Origin: Hippasteria phrygiana
Taxonomy: Eukaryota; Echinodermata; Asteroidea; Valvatida; Goniasteridae
NCBI GenBank assembly: GCA_037893225.1
Contig: JAZGUH010000156.1
Span: 62,001-126,000, forward strand
Direction: 5' to 3'
DNA length: 64,000 nucleotides
A model generated the notes under the pieces. It was given only the letters and a program-made list of their open reading frames with translations. It was not told the origin of the DNA and did no database searches. Positions 52,201 through 63,269 of the stretch are shown piece by piece. Position 1 is the first letter of the stretch. Every line of letters begins with the position of its first letter. A program made the position numbers and the translations under genes.

Positions 52201-55200
52201 GAAACATCTGCAAGAATTCTTAGTTATATTGTAAAAAAATGCCTCAGTTCAGATTTTCTATCCTGTGTAACTACTTAAAAAACTTTGAATCATGAAAAAC
52301 GGCCACTGGAAAGCTGAGAACGATAATAAACTTAAACGAATCGGAGAGGTGATTTGTACGCTGTGAGTAGTACCAGCAAATCCCAGCCTGGAAGTGTTTA
52401 CTTAAGGATTACAAGCAATTGTTTGGCTAATGGATTACAAAGATAAGAAGCTGGCAAAGGTGTTGGTGTGTCAACACCAAAAGGCAGTGGAGTTGCCTGT
52501 TTTGGCTCTAGTGGGATGTTTCCCTCATGATGAAACTAATGAGTTTAAAATCAAATCAGCAAGACACATATGAAATTGGAGAATAAAGTTGATATCCAAA
52601 GTAGGATAAATCTTGCAATACAGATGACGGCCATGGCCGCGGTTTAAAAAAAGACTCCCTGGCTGGTTGTCATCTATACACGCATTCCTGCACGTACTCA
52701 ATCAATTGTTTGGCTGCACCAGCCTGTCCTGGCATACCAGCAAGCCATTAACCCTCCTACTCTTGAGGCAATTTATAAGAAAGTTTATTTACCATACAGT
52801 GAGTCACTGAGTGTACAGCAGGTAGGCCTATACCATACAAAACCTGACAGCTGTCTGGTTTTGTATGGTCAAAAGACTTGCCTGTACTGAACTATGTAAG
52901 GTGATGAATGGTAAATCAACTTGACCTCTGTGTGGCACTGTAAGGTTTTGTATGGTTGTACAGGCTGTGTCTGCTGGCAGGTGCAAGGTTTTGTGTGGTG
53001 AACCAACTCCATTTTGTACTGGGGAACATTGATGAATAGGCCTATATCATTTTAGAATTAGGGTGGTTTCTCTTTATACATTATATATAACTCACCATAG
53101 AGTACCGAAGTGATGACGTCAATCAATGCAATGTTTGGAACCAGAATACATTCTAAACTGCATGTGTTTGGAACCAGTTGACGCGGCAACTGACGTCAGA
53201 CTTCTGTACTCTATAGCCCCAATTAAGTAGTCTGTTGATAAGCCACAATGAAGTATATTCACCACACAAAACCATTTGGCATACACTGTGCACCACAGTG
53301 AAGCATGTTTACCATACACAACCATGTGTATGGTTTTGCCATGTCAATAAGCTTGCTATAGCATTACACTGTATGGTTTTGCCATGTGTTAATGCTATGG
53401 TAAAAATTGGACATGAAAATTTTGTAAGGTTTTGTATGGTGAAATAGTAGGAGGGTTTTAATAACAGCTGGGGTTAAAGTGTATTTGAAAAGTGACTATA
53501 AACATTGTAGATTACATATGTAATGGACAAACCATATAAACAAAAGACTAATTAGGGAGCACTGCCTAAACCCATGGTCGGGCCAGGCCGTTGAAAACTT
53601 CCATAAGCTTGTGGCTTGTTTGACATTATGAAACTAATGAGTTTAAAATCAAATCAGCAAGACACATATGAAATTGGAGAATAAAGTTGATATCCAAAGT
53701 AGGATAAATCTTGCAATACAGATGACGGCCATAGCCGCGGTTTAAAAAAAGACTCCCTGGCTGGTTGTCATCTATACACGCATTCCTGCACGTACTCAAT
53801 CAATTGTTTGGCTGCACCAGCCTGTCCTGGCATACCAGCAAGCCATTAACCCTCCTACTCTTGAGGCAATTTATAAGAAAGTTTATTTACCATACAGTGA
53901 GTCACTGAGTGTACAGCAGGTAGGCCTATACCATACAAAACCTGACAGCTGTCTGGTTTTGTATGGTCAAAAGACTTGCCTGTACTGAACTATGTAAGGT
54001 GATGAATGGTAAATCAACTTGCCCTCTGTGTGGCACTGTAATGTTTTGTATGGTTGTACAGGCTGTGTCTGCTGGCAGGTGCAAGGTTTTGTGTGGTGAG
54101 CCAACTCCATTTTGTACTGGGGAACATTGATGAATAGGCCTATATCATTTTAGAATTAGGGTGGTTTCTCTTTATACATTATATATAACTCACCATAGAG
54201 TACCGAAGTGATGACGTCAATCAATGCAATGTTTGGAACCAGAATACATTCTAAACTGCATGTGTTTGGAACCAGTTGCCGCGGCAACTGACGTCAGACT
54301 TCTGTACTCTATAGCCCCAAGTAGTCTGTTGATAAGCCACAATGAAGTATATTCACCACACAAAACCATTTGGCATACACTGTGCACCACAGTGAAGCAT
54401 GTTTACCATACACAACCATGTGTATGGTTTTGCCATGTCAATAAGCTTGCTATAGCATTGCACTGTATGGTTTTGCCATGTGTTAATGCTATGGTAAAAA
54501 TTGGATATGAACATTTTGTAAGGTTTTGTATGGTGAAATAGTAGGAGGGTTTTAAAGTGTATTTGAAAAGTGGCTATAAACATTGTAGATTACATATGTA
54601 ATGGACAAACCTTATAAACAAAAGACTAATTAGGGAGCACTGCCTAACCCATGGATGGGCCAGGCCTTTGAAAAGCCTGGCCAAGCCCGGGCCTTCTGGC
54701 TTTTAGTCTTTCTATTGTGAGCCACAAATCACCTAACAATAGAGCATTTTGTTGTCATTCCATTCACGGGCCGGAGATCAAGCCTGGGTGAACAATGGGA
54801 GCCGGCTGGACTCCAGCATTAGTGGGCAGTTTATTGTGTACAACCAGGGGATTATAAAAGCTCGGGGGGGAGGGGGGGGGGGGGGGGTTGCCGGGGCTTG
54901 GCCAGGCTTTCAACGGGCTGGCCGGACCATGGGTTAGGCAGTGCTCCCTTAAATGTGACCCGCTCTGCAAAAAGGGCACTTATGTTGGACAATTTGAAAA
55001 TAGTGTTTTATATAGAGCTGGAAAGGCCATTTCATAAGCTTTCATATGGTATATGTCTGAGGTCTCTAGCATTTTGCAATCACGAGATATTTGGAAATTT
55101 GCATGTTTGTTTTCCGGAATTTCTTGAAATGACTTAAGGAGAAACAAGCCATTTAAGAAAACAAAAAGCAAAGCAATAGATGGAAGCACTCGACAAAAAC

Positions 55201-58200
55201 ACATTCTTTTTCCAACTTTATTCACTGAAATCAAAGATTTTGGTTATGAAGTAGAATAATATAGGTATCAAAGATGCCAACAATTCCCTCCCTTCAAAAT
55301 CACAAATTGTTCACCCTCTTCACATTGAACGGCCCATAACTCGTAAAAGCATACAGCGACTAATTATGTGCCCTTTTTGCAGAGCGGGTCACAAATGACA
55401 TCTGTTTATCTCTTGATTTAAAGGATTATGGGACAAGGAAAGAATAAAGACGAGGAAGCAGATTGTCAAGAAAGTGAAACCAGTTAACCCCACCCAACAA
55501 AAAGACGACACCACACCATTCCTAGAACTCCCACCTTGTGTACCGAGCACCAGTGATTCAACGTTAGGTGGTGATGCCCAAAGCTCGGTGACGGACACAA
55601 GCGCACCTGGCGACCAGGAGGTTATCCATCGCCATTTAGAGTTGGTTGCTGAGATCCAAACTGCTTATACTGCAGCGCAGCTACAAGTACAGTCCCAGAA
55701 GGTAAGCGTATAACCAATAGATGTACCCGAGTACGAGTACCCAACCGCTAATGTCGGGAACCGGTTCCAGATTATGGAATCGGGTACCCGTAACCGAATT
55801 ATTATTACCAGGGGTGAGATTTGTCAGGATGTGTCTAGCACTAGGAACAAAAGGGGAGTTCGTCCGATGACATCGATTTGTTTGCTGCCCACAGTGACGA
55901 CTTTTAGACAAATGGCACCAGCGGGCTGTGCTGCGCTAGGGGACTTAATAAAAATAGCTCTCAAAAGTCACTTTTTTGGTATTTCATTGGAGAAATAATT
56001 TGCTGTTTGATTTTATGGTACGCAATCTACATAAAAATAGAAAAATGACGCAGACTTCTCTCAGCAATCGACATCATCTTTAACATGCTATAAAAAATCC
56101 AACAACATCCAACGGAGTACTTTCTGTTGCATGTTGTTGATGCGGCTGTGAAGAGAGGATCTTGCTGTTAGAAAAGTCGTATCCTCATCAATGGATCCCG
56201 ACAATGTCGCTTCCCAGGTTGTATCGTGAAATTGGGTGTGATCCCTGGCTACACGGCATTCTGGGTTTGTGACTTCTGACTAGCGCCCACCCGAACAAAG
56301 ATACTGACAATTTGGGAGACCGCCAACTTAGGGCAAGATAGCTCAGTTGGTAGAGCGCCGGTACGGTAACCCGGAGGTCGCAGGTTCGAATCCCGCTCCT
56401 GCCAGTTTGTTTGTTCACTTTGAAAAAGTATTCAAATTTACCGAGTCAGTTTCCCTTGTGGATTGTTTGACGAATTATACGTTAATAAGTCGTATCCTCA
56501 TTGAGTGATCCCCACAATGTCGCTTCCCAGGTTGTATCGTGAAATTGGGTGTGATCCCTGGCTGCACGGCATTCTGGGTTTATGACTTCTGACTAGCACC
56601 CACCCGAACAAAGATACTGACAGTTTGGGAGACTGCCAACATACATGTACATGTACATGTAGGGCAAGATAGCTCAGTTGGTAGAGCACCGGTACGGTAA
56701 CCCGGAGGTCGCAGTTTCGAATCCCGCTCCTGCCAGTTTCTTTGTTCACTTTGAAAAATGTTAGATTCTTTTGGATTCAACAGGCTTCAAACTTTTCTGT
56801 GGTTGGATTCAATGTTGGATTCAGCAGTATACTTGGAAAAAACCTAAAGGAGGTTAGGTTTAAATTGAACCCCTTGCCACTAGCTGTTATTGATGGGGTG
56901 CTGTGCCAAGAACGGGGCTGTGGAGCCAAGCGTAAATGCAAAGAATAGGCACCACACTGAATAGAATGATCCTATTCATCACAGATACCCAGCACGATAT
57001 GGGGCAGAGGGGTACCCCCTTTTGTCTCTATACCCTATACACACTCCAGACTGTTGTTACCTAACACACCCAAGTGTGTAAATACCTGCAATCGTGGACG
57101 TCCCATTGTTCCTCTTTTGTTTATACTCTAACTTTTTCGGAAGACCTCCCATTGGTTTTGTACACGATTTTCAATCGTGGACGTTCGGTCAAACGTGGAC
57201 CCTTTGTCTGCGCCCGAATTCTTTTGTCCTAGGTCCACGATTGCCGGGATACTCATTCCCCTAGACATCTGAAAAGAATTCCTGAGATTCCGGGAACACA
57301 ATGACCAACACAAAAGAGGGGGGTTCCCTTTGCCCCACATCGTGCTTCATTTGTCATCGCAAGCTCCATCGTTCACAAGTTCCATATATTCATTGCACTC
57401 CCATTCAAGAACGATATAGTTGAAACATAAATGGATTGAGTATGCACAGGAATGTGCCTCCAGACATTAAACGGCTATGTGGTCTTTTTTTAAATGTATG
57501 GCCGTCGTCCGTATTCAAGTATATCATTTATGTATGCGGGATTGAACTGCTTTTTAGTGCGTGAATTTGGGTTGTAGTTGACCTACATGTACATGTACGC
57601 AACTTGTGAAATATTGTCGATTATATGTGACCCGCTCTGGAAAAAGGTATATTATGTCGCAAAATATGAAAAATGAGTTTTATGTATGTTTGGAAAGCCC
57701 ACAATGTAAGCTTTCATTTAGTACATGATAGAGCTCCAAAGCCCTTTCCGTTCTGGAGATATCACGTTTTTGCATATTAATTAGTTCTATGAGTTCAAAT
57801 TGCACAACAGAGAAAACAGGCTTTGAAATATCTAGTTTTAATACAATGCAATGGAACAATGCACTCTAAAAGGTTATTTTTTCACTTTATTCACTGAAAT
57901 CAACATTGTTGTGCACCAAACCTGTAACTATACATATTTAAGATGTCATTAAAGACAAAAAACAAAAAACGAATTTTGACGAAAAATGTCACCCTCTCAA
58001 CGTTGAAAGGGCCATTACACGTAAATGCATAGCGCGACTTATATCACCTTTTTCTGGAGCGGGTCACATATATTCAACATTGGTAACAGTCTCAATAATG
58101 ACTTCCGGAATATGTAGTGGGTAAAATAGTGCATTTGTTTAGTTGTAGTCGAGTCCCTGCAAGTCCTTTCACAAGTCCTTTCACAAGTCCTTTCGCAAGT

Positions 58201-59704
58201 CCTTTCGCAAGTCCTTTCGCAAGTCCTTTCGCAAGTCCTTTCGCAAGTCCTTTCATAAAGCCGGTCACAAGTAACTGGATGAACAATGACAAAGGAATGC
58301 CTTTGTCAAAGCTCCTTTGAATAGCTTGTGATTGGGATTAGGACTGGAGGGCTTGTGATGGACTTGCAGAGACTTGCAGGGACTTGCAGGGACTTGACTA
58401 CATCTCTGGTGTTTAGATTGGAGTCATGAGTATTAATTCAGGAGTGGATAGGCAGTTTATCATTCTTTGCCGAGAGTTGACAGCCAGATATTCCTAAAAT
58501 GGTAGTGAACTGTGATAATGCTTGGCTTTTTTCCCTCTTCTGTAATGACTTCTTATTTTAATAAATGTTTTTTTGGTTTTTTTTTTTTGGCAGGTGCCCG
58601 TTCCTGACAAGGTCATTGAAACGGTAGCAGCACTGAGTAAGAAACAGACGGTGAGTATGCAGGAGCTATGTGAGGAGAAGCCAAGAGGGGCGGGGCCGTC
58701 AAGCAACCCCGCCTCCAAATCCAGACAGAGTCCTGGGAAGCGGAAGGTTCATGGAAACCACAAAGGGAGAGTCGGTGGTGATTTGGGAGAGCTGACGTCA
58801 AAGTCTTGCAAGCACTTGGCCACAGAGAAGAGCAGCATCAGAACTGAGATGCCGTCAAGTTACTCCCTCGATCCAGTATCAGTTGAAACAGCACCAAAGC
58901 CAACGGCCAAAAATGCTCACGGACATCGGGGAAACGACTACATGATTTATACGGATGATGCGGGCACTGCTGCATTCCCGAGTGAAATCTCGGAATCCGG
59001 TCACGATTTACCAGGGAAAACTGGTGAGCTGCCCGTAAATGAACCTAAAACTGATGCCATCATACAAGAACAATGGCCGTGTCAGCAGCATCAAGCCGCA
59101 TCGACCTGTCGCTGCTGTGTGTGTACATGTAGTTCTCTCTTGATGGACATCCCGACAAGATGTATGTGTACAGAAAGCCTTAGACTTGCAGGACCGGCAA
59201 GGCATAGCTCGGAGGGCACCCCAAATGATGAGAAGCTTCATCCTAAGCTGATCAGATCAAGCTCGGATCGTGGATGTTCCCCTCTCTCTGTCCACCAGTC
59301 GCCCACTTTTGGAGACCTGAGGCACAACCCTGAGACTTCGGCCACTATGTCGCAGCCCAGCACCACTGACTTGTATCTGGACAGTCCTGGCCTTGACCTC
59401 TGGAATTTACCCGACTTTCTAGATAGCCCGAACCCTCTAGAAAGTTTACCGGCTATGGTGGACAACTTGGAAGCGGCCACAGGGAACAAAGACAGTCGGG
59501 TCTCGGAGAGGAGGGGCGATGATAGCGCCGCAGACAAAACAGACAAGGAGGAAAGCGGCGGTGATGGTTTGGGGTTCGACAACGTCATTTTCAAACACAT
59601 CATGGAACTTATGGTGATGGTGTTGAAGAATATGACGACGTTTGCCAAATTCTTGCCAGGATTTCGATCACTGACCTGGGAGGACCAGGCAGCTGTTGTG
59701 AAAG
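49014..59704 (+). CDS. Nuclear receptor, NR1-type (FXR/EcR/HR96-like), 5' three exons; gene continues past window
   Basis: Joined CDS: 49024-49288, 55424-55701, 58594-59704, giving 551 residues. The junctions match in phase (1, 0, then 1 at the open end). Residues 18-85 are a two-finger DNA-binding domain; residues 89-181 are the hinge and a probable LBD helix 1 ([19 protein letters not shown]). About 340 residues of low-complexity sequence follow, and residues about 509-551 are LBD helix 3 plus the receptor signature ([20 protein letters not shown]). The DBD is closest by eye to FXR and EcR ([25 protein letters not shown]), and the RRNARK/TRRHC parts recall HR96/VDR. It should act as a ligand- or cofactor-regulated transcription factor in the nucleus. 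Subfamily is unresolved. The remaining LBD exons must lie beyond 64 kb. Confidence 0.9.
49372..49953. mobile_element. hAT-like nonautonomous element with 8-bp target duplication
   Basis: GTTTCAAC flanks it exactly (49364-49371 and 49954-49961). The ends are TAGGGCTGTCCCGAATA and AACACCCCTA, with AATATTCG-rich subterminal repeats. An 8-bp duplication and TAGGG ends fit hAT. Relatives lie at 37540-37620, 38160-38480 and 16040-16190. No transposase is present. Confidence 0.75.
50460..50640 (+). repeat. CATCCTCAATCCTCCAAAATC repeat
   Basis: Three imperfect units of about 45 bp (CACCATTCATCCTCAATCCTCC). The same motif is scattered at 8583-8830 in a POLE intron. Confidence 0.6.
50905..51192 (-). 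mobile_element. tRNA-derived SINE with 11-bp target duplication
   Basis: CATGCATGTAA flanks it exactly (50894-50904 and 51193-51203). On the minus strand the head reads GGTTGGCGTAGTGGCTCTTT (A-box-like) and GGGTTCGAATCCTG (B box), with a non-tRNA body containing GGGGTTTTCCTCCCACCTCT. It lies in the receptor intron. Confidence 0.8.
51874..52010 (+). mobile_element. Crypton-ORF composite element, terminal fragment
   Basis: TTATACAACGCCTGGATAAA and the following 120 bp match the 5' end of the 60-kb copy, up to GAATAGAACTTCCATAA. The ORF part is absent. It lies directly upstream of the 1.1-kb duplicated segment. Confidence 0.55.
53097..53216. mobile_element. Small foldback with ATAGAGTACCGAAG ends and TGACGTCA sites, copy 1
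   Basis: ATAGAGTACCGAAGTGATGACG and an inverse end CTGACGTCAGACTTCTGTAC. GTTTGGAACCAG occurs twice inside. Copies: 54194-54313 and 63721-63876. Confidence 0.55.
53555..53597. mobile_element. PIF/Harbinger-like MITE, end fragment
   Basis: GGGAGCACTGCCTAAACCCA and GGTCGGGCCAGGCCGTTGAA, then an abrupt change into the next duplicated unit at CTTCCATAAGCTTG. It marks the junction of the 1.1-kb duplication. Confidence 0.6.
54194..54313. mobile_element. Small TGACGTCA foldback, copy 2
   Basis: Same as 53097-53216, carried in the second unit of the 1.1-kb duplication, with CCGCGGCAACTGACGTCA in place of ACGCGGCAACTGACGTCA. Confidence 0.55.
54633..54948. mobile_element. PIF/Harbinger-like MITE, copy with internal deletion and G tract
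   Basis: Flanked by TTA on both sides. About 60 bp of the internal part is missing compared with copy 1, and a run of about 20 G lies at 54864-54888. It terminates the second unit of the 1.1-kb duplication. Confidence 0.7.
54954..55392. mobile_element. GTGACCCGCTC-end element, copy 2
   Basis: TGTGACCCGCTCTGCAAAAA and its inverse end. It abuts the Harbinger-like MITE on the left and receptor exon B about 30 bp to the right. Confidence 0.65.
55424..55701 (+). CDS. Nuclear receptor exon B: hinge and probable LBD helix 1
   Basis: Acceptor TTGATTTAAAG, donor GTAAGC. The first two bases complete an Arg codon with the A left by exon A. It then encodes [16 protein letters not shown], the basic extension after the DBD, a Pro/Ser/Thr-rich hinge, and [20 protein letters not shown], which looks like LBD helix 1. 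It ends in phase 0, matching exon C. Confidence 0.85.
56165..56440 (+). mobile_element. tRNA-like SINE-type repeat, tandem pair unit 1
   Basis: Complete unit from GTCGTATCCTCATCAATGGA to the tRNA-like part (56328-56403, GATAGCTCAGTTGGTAGAGC, GGTTCGAATCCCGC) and the TTTGTTCACTTTGAAAAAG tail. Confidence 0.65.
56487..56757 (+). mobile_element. tRNA-like SINE-type repeat, tandem pair unit 2
   Basis: The same unit again, about 320 bp later, with an inserted TACATGTACATGTACATGTA microsatellite before the tRNA-like part. Confidence 0.65.
57070..57252. repeat. Interspersed repeat with GTCCACGATTGCCGG, copy 2
   Basis: CAAGTGTGTAAATACCTGCA to AGGTCCACGATTGCCGG. Upstream CTCCAGACTGTTGTTACCTA also occurs at 46613-46640. 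Confidence 0.6.
57627..58068. mobile_element. GTGACCCGCTC-end element, subfamily 2 copy 1
   Basis: GTGACCCGCTCTGGAAAAAG at the left and CTGGAGCGGGTCAC at the right; flanked by TATAT on both sides. Confidence 0.65.
58145..58401. repeat. Foldback element with minisatellite arms, copy C (inverted core)
   Basis: TGTAGTCGAGTCC at the left and GGGACTTGACTACA at the right. The left arm has eight or so 12-bp units (CACAAGTCCTTT, CGCAAGTCCTTT). The core AATGCCTTTGTCAAAGCTCC is the inverse of copy B. Confidence 0.8.
58594..59704 (+). CDS. Nuclear receptor exon C: long insert and LBD helix 3
   Basis: Acceptor TTTTTTTTGGCAG, donor GTAACT, 1111 bp open throughout. The first 40 residues include [17 protein letters not shown] long Ser/Pro/Gly-rich stretch follows, with a Cys-rich patch ([10 protein letters not shown] and RCMC, about residues 350-375) and a repeated acidic motif region ([23 protein letters not shown]). 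The last 43 residues are LBD helix 3 and the signature [12 protein letters not shown]. The final codon is split after one base, so the LBD continues downstream. Confidence 0.9.
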
Positions 59705-59768
59705 GTAACTAATTGACCCTAACCCCCCTAGTATAGGCCTGTAGAATAAGCACGAGGTCAAAAACTAA

Positions 59769-60133
59769 GGGAGCACTGGCTGTTGAAAAGCCTGGCCAAG
59801 CCCCGGGAACGCCCTGGCCTTCGGGCTTTTATAATCCCCTGGTTGTACACAATAAACTGCCCACTAATGCTGGAGTCCAGCCAGCTCCCATCGTTCACCC
59901 AGACGTGATCCCCGGCCCGTGAATGGAATGACAACAAAAGCAATCACTGCAGATTAGTGTGGGAGGGGCTACAGCCCGACCTAGCCTGGCAGAGGCCGGG
60001 CTTTATCGATAAGTAGATATGTTCTATTATTAGGTGATTTGTGGCTCACAATAGCAAGACTAAAAGCCAGAAGGCCTGGGCATGGTGAGGCTTTTCAACG
60101 GCCTGGCCCGACCATGGGTTAGGCAGTGCTCCC
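59769..60133. mobile_element. PIF/Harbinger-like MITE, copy 4
   Basis: Flanked by TAA on both sides, with GGGAGCACTGGC at the left and AGGCAGTGCTCCC at the right. The left terminal repeat has a 30-bp deletion. It sits 64 bp after the exon C donor. Confidence 0.7.
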
Positions 60134-60240
60134 TAAGCAGGGAACTTGTTAACTCTTCATCGGTAATGAATGATTCTATCCCAAACCAGCTAGGGGAAGT
60201 CGCAGATCAAGAGTAAGGCCATCACAGCCACCCGGTAGTG

Positions 60241-60640
60241 CATATTATACACCACCTGAATAAATCCCCTCCATCTGATTGGTGGATCGTCAATCACGCG
60301 CATTGAATTATTCGACCTATGCACGGCATTGCAAAAATAGAAGTTCTGTTCAACAGTACGCGTTGAATAGAACTTCCATAATTCCATGGTCACACTATTG
60401 GTGGCACTACACCACGGCTGTCATTCACACAAAATGGCGGATGATGTTCGCGAATCACTGTTTATTCTCCTAACAGACGATGAAATATAGTCCTCGTAGG
60501 CGATGCTGACACGTACTGCTAACACAAAGAAACAAATGAAATATGCAGTCAAACGATTAGATGAATTTGACACGCAGGAACAATTGAGCTTTTGATTCGG
60601 AACTGGACAACCTTTTGTCGCGGTTTTACCCCAAACAACA
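60241..60640 (+). pseudogene. Crypton-ORF composite element, decayed copy
   Basis: It begins TATACACCACCTGAATAAAT and keeps the ATGGCGGATGATG start, the CTCCTAACAGACGATGAAAT block and AACGATTAGATGAATTTGA. A TAG follows GACGATGAAA in frame, and further deletions break the ORF. The 3' palindrome is missing. Confidence 0.6.
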
Positions 60641-60791
60641 GCAGTAGTGCCTATAATACCACATGTTCAACACAGACCACGGCCATAGCCACGGTTTTGA
60701 TAAAAACCACCTGGCCAGTTGATGTTCGCCGGTTGTTGTCTAAATGCGCATTCCTGTGTGTACTCAATCCATTCATATTCAACTACACATA

Positions 60792-61247
60792 TGTGACCTG
60801 CTCCGGAAAAAGGTAATTTATGTCGCAAAATATACAAAATGAGTTTTATTTATGTTTGGAAAGCCCACAATGTAGGTTTTTTATTTGGTACATGATAGAG
60901 CTCCAAAGCCCTTTCCGTTCTGGAGATATCGCGTTTTTTCATATTAATTAGTTCTATGGAGTTCAAATTGCACAACAGAAAGAACAGGCTTTGAAATAGC
61001 TACTGTAGTTCTAATACAATGCAATGGAACAATTAATGCACTCTAAAAAGGTGATTTGTTCACTTTATTCACTGAAATCAACATTGTTGTGCACCAAACC
61101 TGAAACTTTAGATAATTAAGATGTCATTAAAGACAAAAAACAAAAAATTAATTTTGACGAAAAATTTCACCCTCTCAACGTTGAAAGGGCCATTACACGT
61201 AAATGCATAGCGCGACTTATATCACCTTTTTCTGGAGCGGGTCACAT
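60792..61247. mobile_element. GTGACCCGCTC-end element, subfamily 2 copy 2
   Basis: GTGACCTGCTCCGGAAAAAG to TCTGGAGCGGGTCAC, nearly identical to 57627-58068. Confidence 0.65.
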
Positions 61248-61376
61248 ATATTCTTGAATGGGAGTGTAATGAATAGATGGAGCTTTTTTCAAACAAAGCT
61301 TTCATTCACACGAAAGGGGGCTCAAAGCATGATGAAAAGAATCACGCTAGATTCAGTGTGGTGCCTATTTGCATTT

Positions 61377-62522
61377 GGGTCATTCCACCAGGTTGGGACA
61401 CAGTGTGTGACATTTATCCATATCTTTAAAAGTACTATTACATGTTATTTCATGTAACATCAGTCTTTGGGTGAGCAATATTTTAGAAAGTTTTAAATCA
61501 TGTAAATTATATTTTACCAAAAATATGATAAAAAAATGGGTCAGTTTGACTTAACCAGTTTGACGTAACAGGACACATCCATATTTCTATTTTTGTGTTT
61601 TTTCAACACTTTAAATATAAATATGGGAAATTCACCATGTGTACTAATTAAAAGATATACTATGCAACACAAGAACACTTTCTTTATGGTAGTCAGTGTC
61701 CAAATATAGCAGAGACAGCAAAAACAGACGCGAGAGTGGACGTAACATGGACGCTGTGTCCACTGTTACGTCCAGACATGCATGTTTTTATTGTTCTTGC
61801 TGTTTCTGAGCTATTTGGACACTGGCAACCATAACAAAAAGTGTTTTCTGGTAGCATTGGGTGTCTTTTAGTTAGTACATATAGTAAGTTGCATAATTAT
61901 TTATTTAATGATGAAAAATTAAGGCAGTCTGGACGTAACATTTACATGTAGTACTGACATGGTGTGACATGAAAATGCAACATTTCCTTTTTGTAACATT
62001 TTCAACATTTATATAAATTATTATGCAAACTCACTCTGTATACTAATTACAAAACACAAACTGCAACACAAAAAACATTTGTTATGATATTCAATATACA
62101 ACAGCAGAAATATATGTATGGTCATGGTCTGTATGTTACGTCTGCTCCGATTCTTCAAATTCTTGCTATTTCTGCTATATTTGGACACCGACTGCCGTAA
62201 AAAGGTGTTTCATTGTTGCATAGTGTGTCTTTCAATTATTGTACGTAATGAATTTCCCATATTGATTTATTAAAGTGTTGAAAAAACACAAAAATGTAAA
62301 TGTTGGACATGGTGTCCATGTTACGTCTATTTTACATTAAAAATAACACACTTTTTATTATATTTTTGTTAAAATATAACTTACCATGTACATGATTAAA
62401 ACATTTCTCATATAATCTCACACCCAAAGACGGATGTCACATGAAATAACTGAATTAAATGTAATGATGGTTTTAATGATATGGTCATATACACACTGTG
62501 TCCCAACCTGGTGGAATGACCC
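61377..62522. mobile_element. 1.15-kb element with GGGTCATTCCACC ends
   Basis: GGGTCATTCCACCAGGTTGG and its exact inverse bound it. The interior carries repeated TCCATGTTACGTC-type motifs and paired TTTGGACACTG/CAGTGTCCAAA blocks. No ORF of note. Confidence 0.65.
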
Positions 62523-62664
62523 GCGAGGCAAGGATCGAGCGGAAATATCGGTCAGCGACCGGCTCGCAGTGAGCGAGGCCAGGGTGTGCTACCCGCAGAT
62601 AAAGGCCTGAACCCATCTGGCACCCAGGCTCGTGAAAAATAATCCCTGTGTGAACTGGTTAACA

Positions 62665-62895
62665 TGGTTAACAGTGTTGTAGTACTCATACTCGGCACTC
62701 GTACTCGAGTACTACTCGAGTACCGTTTTTATCGTACTCGTACTCGAATGTCAAAGTACTTGTACTCCAACTGACGGTACTCGTACTCCAACTGACGGTA
62801 CTCGTACTCGGGCAGCAAAGTACTTGAACTTGACGTGTCAAAATTGTACTCGATCATCAAAGTACTCGTACTCGAATAGCAATACTCGATTAAAA
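62665..62895. repeat. TACTCG-rich repeat
   Basis: Multiple TACTCGTACTCG and CAAAGTACT motifs with CTCGAGTACTACTCGAG near the left end. It resembles the subterminal part of an hAT-like element. Confidence 0.6.
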
Positions 62896-63269
62896 AAAAA
62901 CTCACTGATTATTTTATCTATACTTTCAAATGGTTGATTGCGGAGAAATCGACTTCCTCTTCGCACCGTCCGGACAAATTCGTTTGTACCCCCGCCCTGC
63001 AAACACGGCGCTGGGCATGGGAAGGGCTGATGTCGCTTCACAGAATCTTGTGAAGGAAGTACGGATGGCATTATGGGTAACTTTATCATGACCTTCGCAT
63101 GCAGCTAGCGCGCTACATGATAAACAGCTGTAGCAATCGAGTTTGTGTGCTGCATGCTACTCAAGTCATGCAAAATCTGTCTAATGAGAGCTCAAAGAGA
63201 TCAGCCCTTGCCAGTGTCCTGTCGGGGCCACGAGCGAACCGGACAAATATCTAGCCGTAAACCCGTAAT

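Larger units (their letters stand above)
52530..54632 (+). repeat. 1.1-kb tandem duplication
   Basis: Unit 1 runs from about 52530 and unit 2 from 53628, a period of 1098 bp, with only a few differences (for example TTGACC/TTGCCC, and a 20-bp indel after GGAGGGTTTTAA). Each unit has repeated ACCATACAAAACC and its inverse, and a 120-bp TGACGTCA-bearing foldback. Confidence 0.9.

Noticed and set aside
56328..56403. tRNA-Thr gene
   Set aside because: A and B boxes are present, but stem mismatches, C at position 33 and many dispersed copies with the same flanks show that it is a tRNA-derived repeat.
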